Source of the DNA: Bradyrhizobium liaoningense | GTDB taxonomy: Bacteria; Pseudomonadota; Alphaproteobacteria; Rhizobiales; Xanthobacteraceae | NCBI RefSeq assembly: GCF_018130825.1 | Contig: NZ_JAFCJS010000001.1 | Coordinates: 186,001 to 250,000 of the forward strand | Direction: 5' to 3' | Length of the DNA stretch: 64,000 nucleotides | In this document: positions 1-8,207 of the stretch, piece after piece | Layout of the letters: every line of letters begins with the position of its first letter | How positions within the stretch are numbered: position 1 is the first letter of the stretch | Translations under genes and position numbers: made by a program | Notes under the pieces: generated by a model | Told to the model about the DNA's origin: nothing | The model's database searches: none | Seen by the model: only the letters and a program-made list of their open reading frames with translations

Positions 1-310
1 CCTTCTGGTTCATGAAGGCAACCATTCGCTCCGAGCGCTGCGAGATGTAGTAGAACACCTCGCCGTCGAGCGTCGCGACGGTGGAAGGGGTGCCCATCAC
101 GATGAGCACCTGGTCCTGGCTTGCGCCGATCGGAATCTGCTCCAACGCGCCGGGCGGCAGGATGTAGCCCTTCTGGAATTGCTCGCCGGTGCAGCCCGCA
201 AGCGCCACGCCGACCAAGGCAGCCGCGGCCGCCAGGCGCAAGCCGCGCCAGCGTGCATGAAGGCCGCGCCGCTTGTCTGCGCGCAGGCCAGTCTGGTTCG
301 TTATCGTCAT
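1..310 (-). CDS. bamE: Outer membrane protein assembly factor BamE (3' end outside window)
   Basis: Only the N-terminal part is present; the C-terminus lies beyond base 1. The protein has a basic, hydrophobic leader ending in a lipobox (LAGC, Cys about residue 40), so it should be a lipoprotein. After it come GYILPPGALEQIPIGAS and then VLIVMGTPS, the segment typical of the BamE/OmlA fold. BamE is a small lipoprotein of the BAM complex, which inserts beta-barrel proteins into the outer membrane. It is divergent from the ubiquinol-cytochrome c chaperone gene. The ATG at 308-310 is the first in frame; a start slightly downstream is possible because the pre-signal segment is long. Confidence 0.88.
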   Translation of the reverse strand, partial: MTITNQTGLRADKRRGLHARWRGLRLAAAAALVGVALAGCTGEQFQKGYILPPGALEQIPIGASQDQVLIVMGTPSTVATLDGEVFYYISQRSERMVAFMNQK

Positions 311-408
311 AGCGGAACTGATTCCGTCCCCTTGCGTCGCGCGAGGCGCTGAAGTACCGGGCGGAGGCTCTGAATGCAACTCGCGCGCGCCCGCTTGCGG
401 AAACCACA

Positions 409-960
409 ATGCTTTGGCCGTTCAATCACTTCAGGAAACCCCGGCTAACCCCGCCGGGCACCATTGAAGCCATCTATGGCATGATCGTGACGCAGGCGCG
501 AGAACCCATATTTTACCGCGACTTGGGCGTGCCGGATACGGTTAACGGCCGTTTCGACCTGTTGCTGCTGCATCTGTGGCTGTTGCTGCGGCGTCTGCGT
601 ACGGTCCAGAGCGCCACGGAGCTGTCTCAGGCGCTGTTCGATCGCTTCTGCGAGGACATGGACGACAATCTGCGCGAGATGGGCGTGGGCGACCAGACCG
701 TGCCGAAGCGGATGCGGGCCTTCGGCGAGGCCTTCTATGGCCGCGTCCAGGCTTATGACCAGGCCATGGAGGGCGACGGCGAGGCGCTGGCGGCGGCGAT
801 CTGCAAGAATATCTTGAATGGAGCCGGCATGGACCAGGCCCGGCAGCTCGCGGCCTATGCCAGGGCCGCCGAGGCCGATCTCGGCCGGGCCAGCGAGGCT
901 GCGCTGCTCAGTGCGTCCTTCAATTTTCCCCCGGCGTTCAGGGAGGGTGTCACGCCATGA
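409..960 (+). CDS. Ubiquinol-cytochrome c chaperone family protein (CBP3-like)
   Basis: The 183-residue protein matches the CBP3/UPF0174 family: IYGMIVTQAREPIFYRDLGV near the start and a following helix-rich segment ending in the conserved MDDNLREMGVGD stretch. The mitochondrial relative Cbp3 helps cytochrome b enter the bc1 complex, so a membrane-associated role in respiratory-complex assembly is likely by homology. Its stop overlaps the start of the yceD gene by four bases (ATGA), which indicates translational coupling. It reads away from bamE across a short intergenic region. Confidence 0.85.
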   Translation: MLWPFNHFRKPRLTPPGTIEAIYGMIVTQAREPIFYRDLGVPDTVNGRFDLLLLHLWLLLRRLRTVQSATELSQALFDRFCEDMDDNLREMGVGDQTVPKRMRAFGEAFYGRVQAYDQAMEGDGEALAAAICKNILNGAGMDQARQLAAYARAAEADLGRASEAALLSASFNFPPAFREGVTP

Positions 961-1526
961 ACCGACCCAACACCACACCATCGCCCGATCCCTGGCGGGC
1001 GCCCGTCATCGTGGCGCACATCCCCGACACCGGTTTGCATCGCGAGCTCGAGGCATCGGCCGCCGAGCGGCAGGCCATGGCGGAGCTCGCTGGCCTGCGG
1101 GAGGTCCTGTCCGCGCACGCCAGCTTCGACGTCGTGCCGAAGAGTGGCGGCCGGATCCAGGTCACGGGGCAGGTCCGCGCCCGGATCGGCCAGACCTGTG
1201 TGGTCACGCTCGATCCGATCGAGAGCGAGATCGACGAGGAGGTGGACCTGACGTTCGCCCCCGAGGCCGAGGCGCGGCGCTTGGCCGACCTGATCGAGGA
1301 GGGGCGGGACGACGAGGAGCCGCCCGAGGTCGTCGATCCGCCGGAGGCCATTATCAACGGCGTCATCGACCTCGGCCGGCTCGCCACGGATGCCCTGTTC
1401 CTGGCGATCGATCCCTATCCGCGCAAGGAGGGGGCCGTATTCGAGGCGGAGGTGGTCGCCCCTGACCCGGAGGACCATCCGTTCGCGGCGCTGAAGGCGC
1501 TCCAAGACAACAAAAAGAACCGGTAG
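957..1526 (+). CDS. yceD: YceD family protein (DUF177)
   Basis: A 189-residue acidic protein of the YceD/DUF177 family. Visible family features are the central segment GQVRARIGQTCVVTLDPIES, where a conserved Cys lies, the acidic stretch EEGRDDEEPPEVVDPP, and the C-terminal LGRLATDALFLAIDPYPRK. In many bacteria the gene sits beside rpmF (ribosomal protein L32) and plsX, and YceD has been linked to 23S rRNA metabolism. Here plsX follows but no rpmF is found between them. The start overlaps the preceding stop (ATGA), so the pair is probably cotranscribed. Confidence 0.86.
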   Translation: MNRPNTTPSPDPWRAPVIVAHIPDTGLHRELEASAAERQAMAELAGLREVLSAHASFDVVPKSGGRIQVTGQVRARIGQTCVVTLDPIESEIDEEVDLTFAPEAEARRLADLIEEGRDDEEPPEVVDPPEAIINGVIDLGRLATDALFLAIDPYPRKEGAVFEAEVVAPDPEDHPFAALKALQDNKKNR

Positions 1527-1822
1527 CTGCCGATTCCCCGTAAGACCGCTTGCCACGGCATGGGAGGTGTCTGCGGCCGTGGTTTGAAAGTCCGATTTAT
1601 CTATTTGATTTCTATATATTTCCGGTGGATTTTACCGATCCGCCGCCTGGTCGCCCTGAATGCAAAAGGCTGGGGGCAAGAGGTTGTTTCGGGATAACAA
1701 AACGCTATTGTCGCGCCCCGGTCCGGGTGCGGCGTGGCGCTTGGCCGGCCGCCATGTCATGGCGAACCCATTTGCGGCCCCGCTCGTTCAAGACCGCACC
1801 AGACCAGGTTTCCAGGACTTTC
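1527..1822 (+). other. yceD-plsX intergenic region, probable plsX promoter
   Basis: About 296 bases with no convincing gene. An A+T-rich patch around 1590-1640 stands out against the G+C-rich surroundings and is the likely site of a promoter for the plsX-fabH-ihfA-merR cluster. No exact -35/-10 pair could be fixed. The open frame running through here into plsX shows no conserved protein, so the upstream extension is not taken as part of PlsX. The L32 gene often found at this position in other bacteria is absent. Confidence 0.4.
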
Positions 1823-2884
1823 ATGCCCAGCAAGGTTCGCATCGCGCTTGACGCCATGGGGGGCGACGACGGCGCCGCCGTGGTCATTCCAGGCGCCGCC
1901 ATCTCGCTTGGCAGGCATCGCGACACCGAGTTCCTGCTGGTCGGGGACCGGGCCAAGATCGAGCCCGAGCTCGAGAAGCATCCCCAGCTCAAGGCCGCCT
2001 CGAAGGTCATCCATACCGACGTCGCCGTCAGCATGCACGACAAGCCGAGCCAGGCGCTGCGGCGCGGCCGCAAGACCTCCTCGATGTGGCTGGCCATCGA
2101 CGCGGTGAAGAAGGGTGAGGCCGATGTCGCGGTGTCCGCCGGCAATACCGGCGCGCTGATGGCGATGTCGCGCTTCCATCTGCGCACGCTGCCGGGCATC
2201 GACCGCCCGGCGATCACGGGGATATGGCCGACCAGGCGCAGCGAATCCGTCGTGCTCGACCTCGGCGCCACCATCGGCGGCGATGCGCACCATCTGGTGT
2301 CGCTGGCGCTCATGGGCGCAGCGATGGCGAGCGTGCTGTTCGACAAGAAACGCCCCACGGTCGGGCTCCTCAATATCGGAACCGAGGAGATCAAGGGGCA
2401 TGAGGAGATCCGTGAGGCCGGGGAAATCCTGCGTGCCAGAAATCTGCCGGAGCTCGACTATATCGGCTTCGTCGAGGGCGACGGTATAGGCAAGGGGCTG
2501 GCCGACGTCATCGTGACCGAAGGTTTCAGCGGCAACATTGCCCTGAAGGCTGCCGAGGGAACCGCGCGGCAGATGGCGGAATTACTCCGCAACGAGATGC
2601 AGCGGAGCTGGCTGTCCAAGCTCGGCTATCTCTTTGCGCGCAGCGCCTTCCAGGCCCTGCGGGACAAGATGGACCCCAACAAGTCCAATGGTGGCGTGTT
2701 CCTGGGGCTCAACGGACTGGTGGTTAAAAGCCATGGCGGAACCAGCGCCGAAGGCTTTGCCTATGCGATCGATGTTGGCTATGAGATGGCTCACTACGAT
2801 CTCCTGAACAAGATCAATCAGATGCTCAACCGCGAGGGTGGTGCACTCAATTCCGTGCAGGCCGCGCAGGAGGCTGTTTCGTGA
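1823..2884 (+). CDS. plsX: Phosphate acyltransferase PlsX
   Basis: PlsX turns acyl-ACP plus phosphate into acyl-phosphate, the donor used by PlsY for the first acylation of glycerol-3-phosphate. The protein begins [19 protein letters not shown], the hallmark N-terminus of the family, and carries [13 protein letters not shown] and [11 protein letters not shown] later. With the ATG at 1823 it is 353 residues, the usual length; longer in-frame starts upstream add non-conserved sequence. The stop overlaps the GTG start of fabH (GTGA), so lipid precursor and fatty-acid initiation genes are translationally coupled. It is a peripheral membrane enzyme in other bacteria. Confidence 0.97.
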   Translation: MPSKVRIALDAMGGDDGAAVVIPGAAISLGRHRDTEFLLVGDRAKIEPELEKHPQLKAASKVIHTDVAVSMHDKPSQALRRGRKTSSMWLAIDAVKKGEADVAVSAGNTGALMAMSRFHLRTLPGIDRPAITGIWPTRRSESVVLDLGATIGGDAHHLVSLALMGAAMASVLFDKKRPTVGLLNIGTEEIKGHEEIREAGEILRARNLPELDYIGFVEGDGIGKGLADVIVTEGFSGNIALKAAEGTARQMAELLRNEMQRSWLSKLGYLFARSAFQALRDKMDPNKSNGGVFLGLNGLVVKSHGGTSAEGFAYAIDVGYEMAHYDLLNKINQMLNREGGALNSVQAAQEAVS

Positions 2885-3861
2885 CGAAAATCCGTTCGGT
2901 CGTGCTCGGCTGCGGCTCCTACCTGCCGGAGCAGGTGGTGACCAACGCCCAATTGGCGGCGCGTATCGACACCTCCGACGAGTGGATCGTCCAGCGCACC
3001 GGCATTCGCGAGCGGCACATCGCGGCCGAGGGCGAGTTCACCTCGCATCTCGCCATCAAGGCGGCGCAGGCGGCGCTCACCGATGCCGGCGTGGACGCGC
3101 AGTCGATCGAGCTGATCGTGCTGGCGACCTCGACGCCCGACAACACGTTCCCTGCATCGGCGGTCGCCGTGCAGCACGGGCTCGGCATCAACCACGGCGC
3201 GGCCTTCGACCTTCAGGCGGTGTGCTCGGGCTTCGTGTTCGCGCTCGCGACGGCGGACAATTTCCTGCGCACCGGCGCCTACAAGCGCGCGCTGGTGATC
3301 GGCGCCGAGACCTTCTCGCGCATCCTCGACTGGAACGACCGCGGCACCTGCGTGCTGTTCGGCGACGGCGCCGGCGCGGTGGTGCTGGAGGCGCAGGAGC
3401 AGCCGGGCAATGCCGCGACCGACCGCGGCATCGTCACCACGCATCTGCGTTCCGACGGCCGCCACAAGGCAAAACTGTTCGTCGACGGCGGGCCGTCCTC
3501 GACCCAGACCGTCGGGCATCTGCGCATGGAGGGCCGCGAGGTCTTCAAGCATGCAGTCGGCATGATCACCGACGTGATCGTCGACGCTTTCCAGGCGACC
3601 GGGCTCAACGCCGACAGCATCAACTGGTTCGTGCCGCACCAGGCCAACAAGCGAATCATCGACGCGTCCGCCCACAAGCTGCATATCGCGCCGGAGAAGG
3701 TGGTGCTGACGGTGGACCGTCACGGCAACACCTCGGCCGCCTCGATTCCGCTGGCGCTGGCGGTGGCGCGCAAGGACGGCCGCATCAAGAAGGGCGACCT
3801 CGTTCTGCTGGAAGCGATGGGCGGCGGCTTTACCTGGGGTTCAGCGCTGGTGCGCTGGTAG
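2881..3861 (+). CDS. fabH: 3-oxoacyl-[acyl-carrier-protein] synthase III
   Basis: FabH condenses acetyl-CoA with malonyl-ACP to start fatty-acid synthesis. The catalytic triad is visible as Cys115 (LQAVCSGF), His253 (VPHQANKR) and Asn283 (HGNTSAAS), and the C-terminus has the [13 protein letters not shown] motif. Length is 326 residues, normal for the family. It starts with GTG overlapping the plsX stop. It is followed after about 130 bases by ihfA and a MerR gene, an arrangement conserved among alphaproteobacteria. Confidence 0.97.
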   Translation: MTKIRSVVLGCGSYLPEQVVTNAQLAARIDTSDEWIVQRTGIRERHIAAEGEFTSHLAIKAAQAALTDAGVDAQSIELIVLATSTPDNTFPASAVAVQHGLGINHGAAFDLQAVCSGFVFALATADNFLRTGAYKRALVIGAETFSRILDWNDRGTCVLFGDGAGAVVLEAQEQPGNAATDRGIVTTHLRSDGRHKAKLFVDGGPSSTQTVGHLRMEGREVFKHAVGMITDVIVDAFQATGLNADSINWFVPHQANKRIIDASAHKLHIAPEKVVLTVDRHGNTSAASIPLALAVARKDGRIKKGDLVLLEAMGGGFTWGSALVRW

Positions 3862-3995
3862 CGCCACAGTTGATAAAATTTTGCCAGAATCAGCCGCGAT
3901 TATCGATGCGTCTGCATTGATGAGCGCTGTTGACCGCCGTATCGTAACCTCATAATTTCAGACAACAATTGTTCGCCGTGATGTGGGGCAGGGCG

Positions 3996-4337
3996 ATGAC
4001 CGATCAAAGTAAAACCGTAACGCGTGTCGATCTCTGCGAAGCCGTCTACCAGAAGGTGGGCCTGTCGCGGACGGAGTCGTCCGCGTTCGTGGAACTCGTG
4101 CTGAAGGAGATCACCGACTGCCTTGAGAAGGGCGAGACGGTGAAGCTGTCCTCGTTCGGTTCCTTCATGGTGCGCAAGAAGGGCCAGCGTATCGGCCGCA
4201 ATCCGAAGACCGGCACCGAGGTGCCGATCTCGCCGCGCCGCGTCATGGTGTTCAAGCCGTCCGCGATCCTGAAGCAGCGCATCAACGCGCAGCACCGCAC
4301 CAACGGCGACGGCAGCAAGGTTCAACCCGAGGCGTAA
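3996..4337 (+). CDS. ihfA: Integration host factor subunit alpha
   Basis: A small DNA-bending protein of the HU/IHF family. The sequence [19 protein letters not shown], the beta-arm motif [14 protein letters not shown] and [14 protein letters not shown] identify the alpha subunit. IHF-alpha pairs with IHF-beta to bend DNA in transcription, recombination and replication. The ATG at 3996 gives 113 residues and follows a purine-rich stretch. An upstream TTG at 3969 would add nine residues not seen in the family. The tail beyond RIN is longer than in E. coli. Confidence 0.95.
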   Translation: MTDQSKTVTRVDLCEAVYQKVGLSRTESSAFVELVLKEITDCLEKGETVKLSSFGSFMVRKKGQRIGRNPKTGTEVPISPRRVMVFKPSAILKQRINAQHRTNGDGSKVQPEA

Positions 4338-4361
4338 CTGCCTTTCGGAAAGGATGGGCAT

Positions 4362-4937
4362 TTGGACAAGGCGCCGGATGCGTTCCGAACCATCAGCGAA
4401 GTAGCGCAGGAACTCGACATTCCGCAGCATGTGCTGCGGTTCTGGGAGACCCGATTCTCCCAGATCAAGCCGATGAAGCGCAGCGGCGGCCGCCGCTATT
4501 ACCGTCCCGACGACGTCGACCTGCTCAAGGGCATCCGCCGGCTGCTCTACGGAGAGGGCTATACGATCCGCGGGGTGCAGCGCATCCTGAAGGAGCACGG
4601 CGTCAAATCGGTGCAGGGCCTCGCCGACGGCGCGGCCGCGGTCTCGTTCGGGGCCATCGAGGACGCCATCGGCGCGAGCCTGATGGAGCCGGACGACGAG
4701 GGCCCCATCAAGGGCATCGCCGACGCCGACGATGACGACTATCAGGGCGATGAGGAGGAAGGCATCGACTTCCGCTTCACGGAGGTCGACGACGAGGAGA
4801 TCCTCACCACCTTCCGCAAGGGCGGTGCCGCCGTGCCGGCCGGTCCCAGCGCGCTCGACCGGGAGCGCCTCGGGCGGGCGCTCGCCGACCTCGTCGCCTG
4901 CCGGGAGATGCTGGACCAGGCGCTGAAGGACGGCTAG
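4362..4937 (+). CDS. MerR family transcriptional regulator
   Basis: A 191-residue protein with an N-terminal MerR-type winged helix (residues about 10-80: [22 protein letters not shown], then [17 protein letters not shown]). The rest is acidic ([16 protein letters not shown]) and ends in a short helical segment; no metal-binding Cys pattern is visible. The gene follows ihfA by 24 bases and is found there in many Rhizobiales, so the two are probably cotranscribed. Its target is unknown. The start is TTG at 4362; no better start lies upstream. Confidence 0.86.
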   Translation: MDKAPDAFRTISEVAQELDIPQHVLRFWETRFSQIKPMKRSGGRRYYRPDDVDLLKGIRRLLYGEGYTIRGVQRILKEHGVKSVQGLADGAAAVSFGAIEDAIGASLMEPDDEGPIKGIADADDDDYQGDEEEGIDFRFTEVDDEEILTTFRKGGAAVPAGPSALDRERLGRALADLVACREMLDQALKDG

Positions 4938-4939
4938 GG

Positions 4940-4957
4940 GGCCGCCGGCGGCTTTTT
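4940..4957 (+). terminator. Possible terminator after the merR gene
   Basis: A self-complementary GCCGCCGGCGGC immediately after the stop is followed by five T residues. The hairpin can only form with a small loop taken from its centre, so it is a weak candidate. A second inverted repeat (GGCCAG...CTGGCC) lies just downstream at about 4959-4984. Confidence 0.4.
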
Positions 4958-5049
4958 CGGCCAGTTCCGGGAGATCTGGCCGGGGGCACACCAAAATGGT
5001 GTGACCTCGCCTTGCGCAAACCGGCGATCCTAGCTAATGGAACGGCGTT

Positions 5050-5127
5050 CGGAGCGTGGCGCAGCCCGGTTAGCGCACTAGTCTGGGAGACTAGGGGTCG
5101 GAGGTTCAAATCCTCTCGCTCCGACCA
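5050..5127 (+). tRNA. tRNA-Pro (GGG)
   Basis: A complete cloverleaf with acceptor stem CGGAGCG/CGCTCCG, discriminator A and encoded CCA. The D-arm is GCGC...GCGC, and the T-arm has GGAGG-TTCAAAT-CCTCT. The anticodon stem CTAGT/ACTAG encloses the seven-base loop CTGGGAG, giving anticodon GGG. In this alignment position 37 is A, whereas most bacterial proline tRNAs have G there (see findings). Confidence 0.95.
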
Positions 5128-5366
5128 TTTTTCTCAACACATCTGTCGGGTGGATCGACCGTCGGCGTGGAGCCTGCTCCCGCCGGTGACGCATGCGCGA
5201 CGGTCCGTCGCGAATGGCTGCCTCGGTGGTCGGCAAACCAAAATGCCGAAAACAACCCCATGCACAGTAGCGACGCCATTGTCGGAATGATGTTTTTCCG
5301 AAGCGATTTGACGCGTCGGGCAAAACAGGGGCATTATGGCATCGTGCTACTCTGTGGGATGGGGGA

Positions 5367-5735
5367 ATGTATCGGATCGCTCTGCTCTGCCTGTTCGTAT
5401 TGACCGCTTCACCCACGTGGGCCGGCGACGGGCCAAAAGATCGAGAAACTGATCGGCTCATGCAGATCATTCGTGACGAGATCGCGCGCGAAGATTGTCT
5501 GTGGCGGGAGAGCTTGGCACGATTGTCCAACCAGACTCCAGACGAGCAGCAGAAGATTGCTGGAGTCGTCGCCTATTTCTGCAGTCAGAAGAATAAGGAG
5601 CGGATCGTTCAGGGGGCGACGACGGAAGACCTCGTCAGGCATGAGGTCGCTCAATACGACCAACTCTGGGCGCAGGAGAGGGCGATCGCGATCGGACGGC
5701 AGATTCGGCAGCTTAGAGAGCGCGGGCTTCCCTAA
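5367..5735 (+). CDS. Small exported protein of unknown function
   Basis: The 122-residue protein has a clear Sec signal peptide (MYRIALLCLFVLTASPTWAG, cleavage after TWA). The mature part is charged and mostly helical, with two Cys residues (EDCLWRE and YFCSQKN) that could form a disulphide in the periplasm. I do not recognise the family. Base composition is slightly lower in G+C than neighbouring genes. It stands alone between tRNA-Pro and the convergent TetR gene; a position next to a tRNA is a common site for acquired DNA, but nothing else indicates transfer. Confidence 0.65.
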   Translation: MYRIALLCLFVLTASPTWAGDGPKDRETDRLMQIIRDEIAREDCLWRESLARLSNQTPDEQQKIAGVVAYFCSQKNKERIVQGATTEDLVRHEVAQYDQLWAQERAIAIGRQIRQLRERGLP

Positions 5736-5764
5736 AGCGCGCCTACTAACGATTGACCACGCGC

Positions 5765-6388
5765 CTACCTCAAATACCCCACCACCATCCTTGTCGTCTC
5801 ATCCACCAGCACCTTCACCGTCTTCTCCGTCAGCATCTCCGCATGGTTCAGCACCGTGTTGTGCGCGACGGATTCGATCGCGCTGACGCAGATGAAGGTT
5901 GCGACATCGACGTCCACCTTGCGCATCTCCCTGCGGCGGCTTTCGAGATAGGTGCGCACCAAAGTGTGGACCTCGCGGTTGAAGGCTTCGACCTCGGCGA
6001 GCTGGCCGGTGCGGGGGATCTGCTCGGCGAGCACGCGGTGCAGTTTCGGGTTGATGCGGTGGGCGTCGATCGCGACGGTGACGAGCTTTCGCACGGCTTT
6101 GTCGATCGGGAGGTCGGCGACTTCAAGGAGCGCCGTGCGGACGAGGCCCATGATCTCCTCGTTGTGGCGATCGATCACGGCGGCGACCAGCGCTTCCTTG
6201 CTCGGAAAATATTGGTAGAGCGAGCCGACGCTGACGCCGGCGATTTCGGCGATGCGGTTGGTGCTGGCCTTTTCAAAACCTTCCTTGACCAGAATGCGAG
6301 CAGTTGCCTCGACCAATGCGTCGACGGTGGCGCGGGATCGCTGCTGCAGGGCATTTTTTCGAGGTTTTGTGTACGGTTTGCGGGCCAC
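5765..6388 (-). CDS. TetR/AcrR family transcriptional regulator
   Basis: A one-component repressor with the N-terminal TetR helix-turn-helix (ATARILVKEGFEKASTNRIAE, then VSVGSLYQYFPSKEALVAAV) and an all-helical ligand-binding C-terminal domain. I prefer the GTG at 6386-6388 (207 residues, beginning ARKPYTKPRKN). The ATG at 6436 overlaps a perfect TATAAT and an inverted repeat that look like promoter and operator. An ATG at 6619 is further upstream still. It is divergent from an alpha/beta hydrolase, which is the likely target together with its own gene. The ligand cannot be inferred. Confidence 0.86.
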   Translation of the reverse strand: MARKPYTKPRKNALQQRSRATVDALVEATARILVKEGFEKASTNRIAEIAGVSVGSLYQYFPSKEALVAAVIDRHNEEIMGLVRTALLEVADLPIDKAVRKLVTVAIDAHRINPKLHRVLAEQIPRTGQLAEVEAFNREVHTLVRTYLESRRREMRKVDVDVATFICVSAIESVAHNTVLNHAEMLTEKTVKVLVDETTRMVVGYLR

Positions 6389-6402
6389 GGCCTTGTGATC
6401 TG

Positions 6403-6440
6403 AATGCGAGTAGGAAAAGCGAGCGAATGCTCGCATTATA
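6403..6440. promoter_or_regulatory. Predicted TetR operator overlapping a -10 box
   Basis: AATGCGAG at 6403-6410 and its exact complement CTCGCATT at 6430-6437 form an 8-bp inverted repeat. A second perfect 6-bp repeat (GCGAGC...GCTCGC) is nested inside. The right arm overlaps TATAAT read on the minus strand (6435-6440), so a bound dimer would block the tetR promoter and perhaps the divergent hydrolase promoter. The assignment is an inference from symmetry and position. Confidence 0.55.
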
Positions 6441-6509
6441 GCGGCAAGTGGCGGCGGGTCGGCAAGCCTCTTTGTCGCCATGTCGAAAGAGCCAGATGGG
6501 GATGTGGCC

Positions 6510-7484
6510 ATGAGCGTTGCCAGGATCGTGTCGGCCTTGCAGTTTTGCCCGGGCGGTTGCGTGTTCAGTCCGCCGGCCCAGCGCGATCCCGCGCCAAGCC
6601 TGCAAAGCCGCGCCTTCAACCTGCTGCTGCGGCAGCTTCCCTACAAGCAGCAGCTCGCATCAGCCGAAGCCGTGCAGGCGCACGTGCAGAGGCTCGCATT
6701 GGAGCCTGTAACGTTCGAGCCGACGGGGCTTGGCCGCGGCGTCGAGGCGACGCTGACGAAGATGGGCGGCTGGCCGGTCTATTACACCGCGCCGTCGTCG
6801 GGACACGAAGGCTGCAACTACGTCATGTTCCTGCATGGCGGCGGCTACATCAACGAGATCGTGCCGGCGCATTGGCGCTTTGTCGGACAGATCACGCGGC
6901 AGGCGCGCGTGTGCTGCGTCGTGCCGATCTATCCGCTGGCGCCGCGCGCGACCGCGAAGGATGTCGTGCCGGCAACGGCCGAGCTGTTGCGCATGTTGCT
7001 GGAAGACGCAGGGCCGGCCAAGGTCACGGTGGTCGGCAATTCCGCCGGCGCGGGCCTCGCGCTCGCGGCCTGCCAGTGGCTGCGCGATCGCGGCCATCGG
7101 CAGCCAAGCAGGCTGGTGCTGATCTCGCCCGCAGCCGATGCGTCGGTCAGCCGTCCGGAGCAGGTTGCGATCGCTGCGCGCGATCCGATCCAGGACATTC
7201 CGGGGATCGTCGAGGCGGGACGGCTCTATGCCGGCGAGCTCGATGTCGGCCATCCCTTCGTCAGTCCGCTCAACGGCGCGTTTCGTGCGCTGGCGCCGAT
7301 GACGATCTTCGCTGGGACTCGCGATCTGCTCTATCCCGATAGCGTCGATCTCGCGGAGCGGGCGAGGGCGGTGGGCGTGTTGGTCGAGCTGCATCTGTTG
7401 CGTGACCAGCCGCACAATTATGCGCTGATGCCGACGCCGGAGGGACGGCGGGCGCGTGCAATCATCGTGCGCGAGATTGGCTAG
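6510..7484 (+). CDS. Alpha/beta hydrolase, hormone-sensitive-lipase (GDSAG/GNSAG) type esterase
   Basis: Probably hydrolyses an acyl ester. The oxyanion-hole motif HGGGY (residues about 109-113), nucleophile elbow GNSAG (Ser about 178), Asp in GTRDLLYPD (about 271) and His in PHNYALMP (about 301) make a complete catalytic triad of the HSL family. Numbering uses the ATG at 6510, preceded by a G-rich Shine-Dalgarno; an ATG at 6480 adds ten residues. It is divergent from the TetR gene, suggesting substrate- or product-responsive control. The natural substrate is unknown. Confidence 0.88.
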   Translation: MSVARIVSALQFCPGGCVFSPPAQRDPAPSLQSRAFNLLLRQLPYKQQLASAEAVQAHVQRLALEPVTFEPTGLGRGVEATLTKMGGWPVYYTAPSSGHEGCNYVMFLHGGGYINEIVPAHWRFVGQITRQARVCCVVPIYPLAPRATAKDVVPATAELLRMLLEDAGPAKVTVVGNSAGAGLALAACQWLRDRGHRQPSRLVLISPAADASVSRPEQVAIAARDPIQDIPGIVEAGRLYAGELDVGHPFVSPLNGAFRALAPMTIFAGTRDLLYPDSVDLAERARAVGVLVELHLLRDQPHNYALMPTPEGRRARAIIVREIG

Positions 7485-7639
7485 GAATGTGGCGTGATCA
7501 TCGTCACAGAGCGCGCCGCCGCGATCGGTCCGGCGCTGGCGGTGCCCGCACGGAGGGATAAGGCGACCCCCGGGGCGTTTCCTCCTAGATCAGTCGTCCT
7601 GGTATCCGTCGACCCGGTACCAGTAATTTTGCGGGGCCC

Positions 7640-7879
7640 TCAGGCGTGGCCCTTGATCTCGTAGTGACCCGGCACGCATTTGTAGCGCTCGAGGCGCCAG
7701 TTGGCGTGATAGATCGGATGCTCGCCCATCCATTTTGCCAGCGGTGCCTGTGCACCGATCGCACACTGCATCATCGACATTTCGGGCGTCATGTTGCTGT
7801 CGGTCACGATTTCCTCGACGCAAGCGCCCGAGGCAGATGCACCTAGCCGGCAGAGCACGGCAACGACGGTCACGAACAT
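7640..7879 (-). CDS. Small conserved hypothetical protein
   Basis: A 79-residue protein starting MFVTVVAVLCRLGAS, a short hydrophobic segment that may be a signal or anchor. It is followed by IVTDSNMTPEMSMMQCAIG and a tail containing WMGEHPIYHANWRLERYKC. Three Cys residues after the leader suggest an exported, disulphide-stabilised fold. The pattern resembles small secreted proteins that I associate with Bradyrhizobium genomes, but I know no function. In-frame sequence upstream of the ATG at 7879 lacks a leader-like character and was not included. Confidence 0.6.
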   Translation of the reverse strand: MFVTVVAVLCRLGASASGACVEEIVTDSNMTPEMSMMQCAIGAQAPLAKWMGEHPIYHANWRLERYKCVPGHYEIKGHA

Positions 7880-8207
7880 TCCAGTCACCTCATCGGTAGT
7901 TTCAGACCACGAAGAGGATGCAAGCGGAGTGCCAGAGCCTGTGACACAAACAACACGCTGGCCTGGACGACTCGACCTAGCGTCCACCTTCATTTGACGA
8001 TTCGGATTGTAAAAAATTGCCATTAACCCGAAGCCGGACAAATACGGGGAACCCGCAGGAAAACACCCGGGAATGATCGATTGTCAGGGCAGCGCCGCGT
8101 ATGAGCCACTTCACAAGGCCCGCGCGGCCGATACGATTCGTGAAGCTGCGGGCACTCGTCAAAAGAGCGGGGCCGCCGCAGTACCACAGGAAACGCGAGG
8201 GCGGACC
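7880..8207. other. Intergenic region upstream of the dapA-like gene
   Basis: About 328 bases with no convincing coding sequence. It separates the small minus-strand gene from the plus-strand lyase, so promoters for both should lie here. An A+T-rich patch (8003-8028, containing GTAAAAAATTGCC) is the most promoter-like segment. No operator or riboswitch fold is apparent. Confidence 0.35.

Noticed and set aside
5765-6619. TetR protein starting at ATG 6619 or 6436
   Set aside because: The extra N-terminal residues lack TetR character and the 6436 ATG overlaps a TATAAT and the operator, so the GTG at 6388 is preferred.
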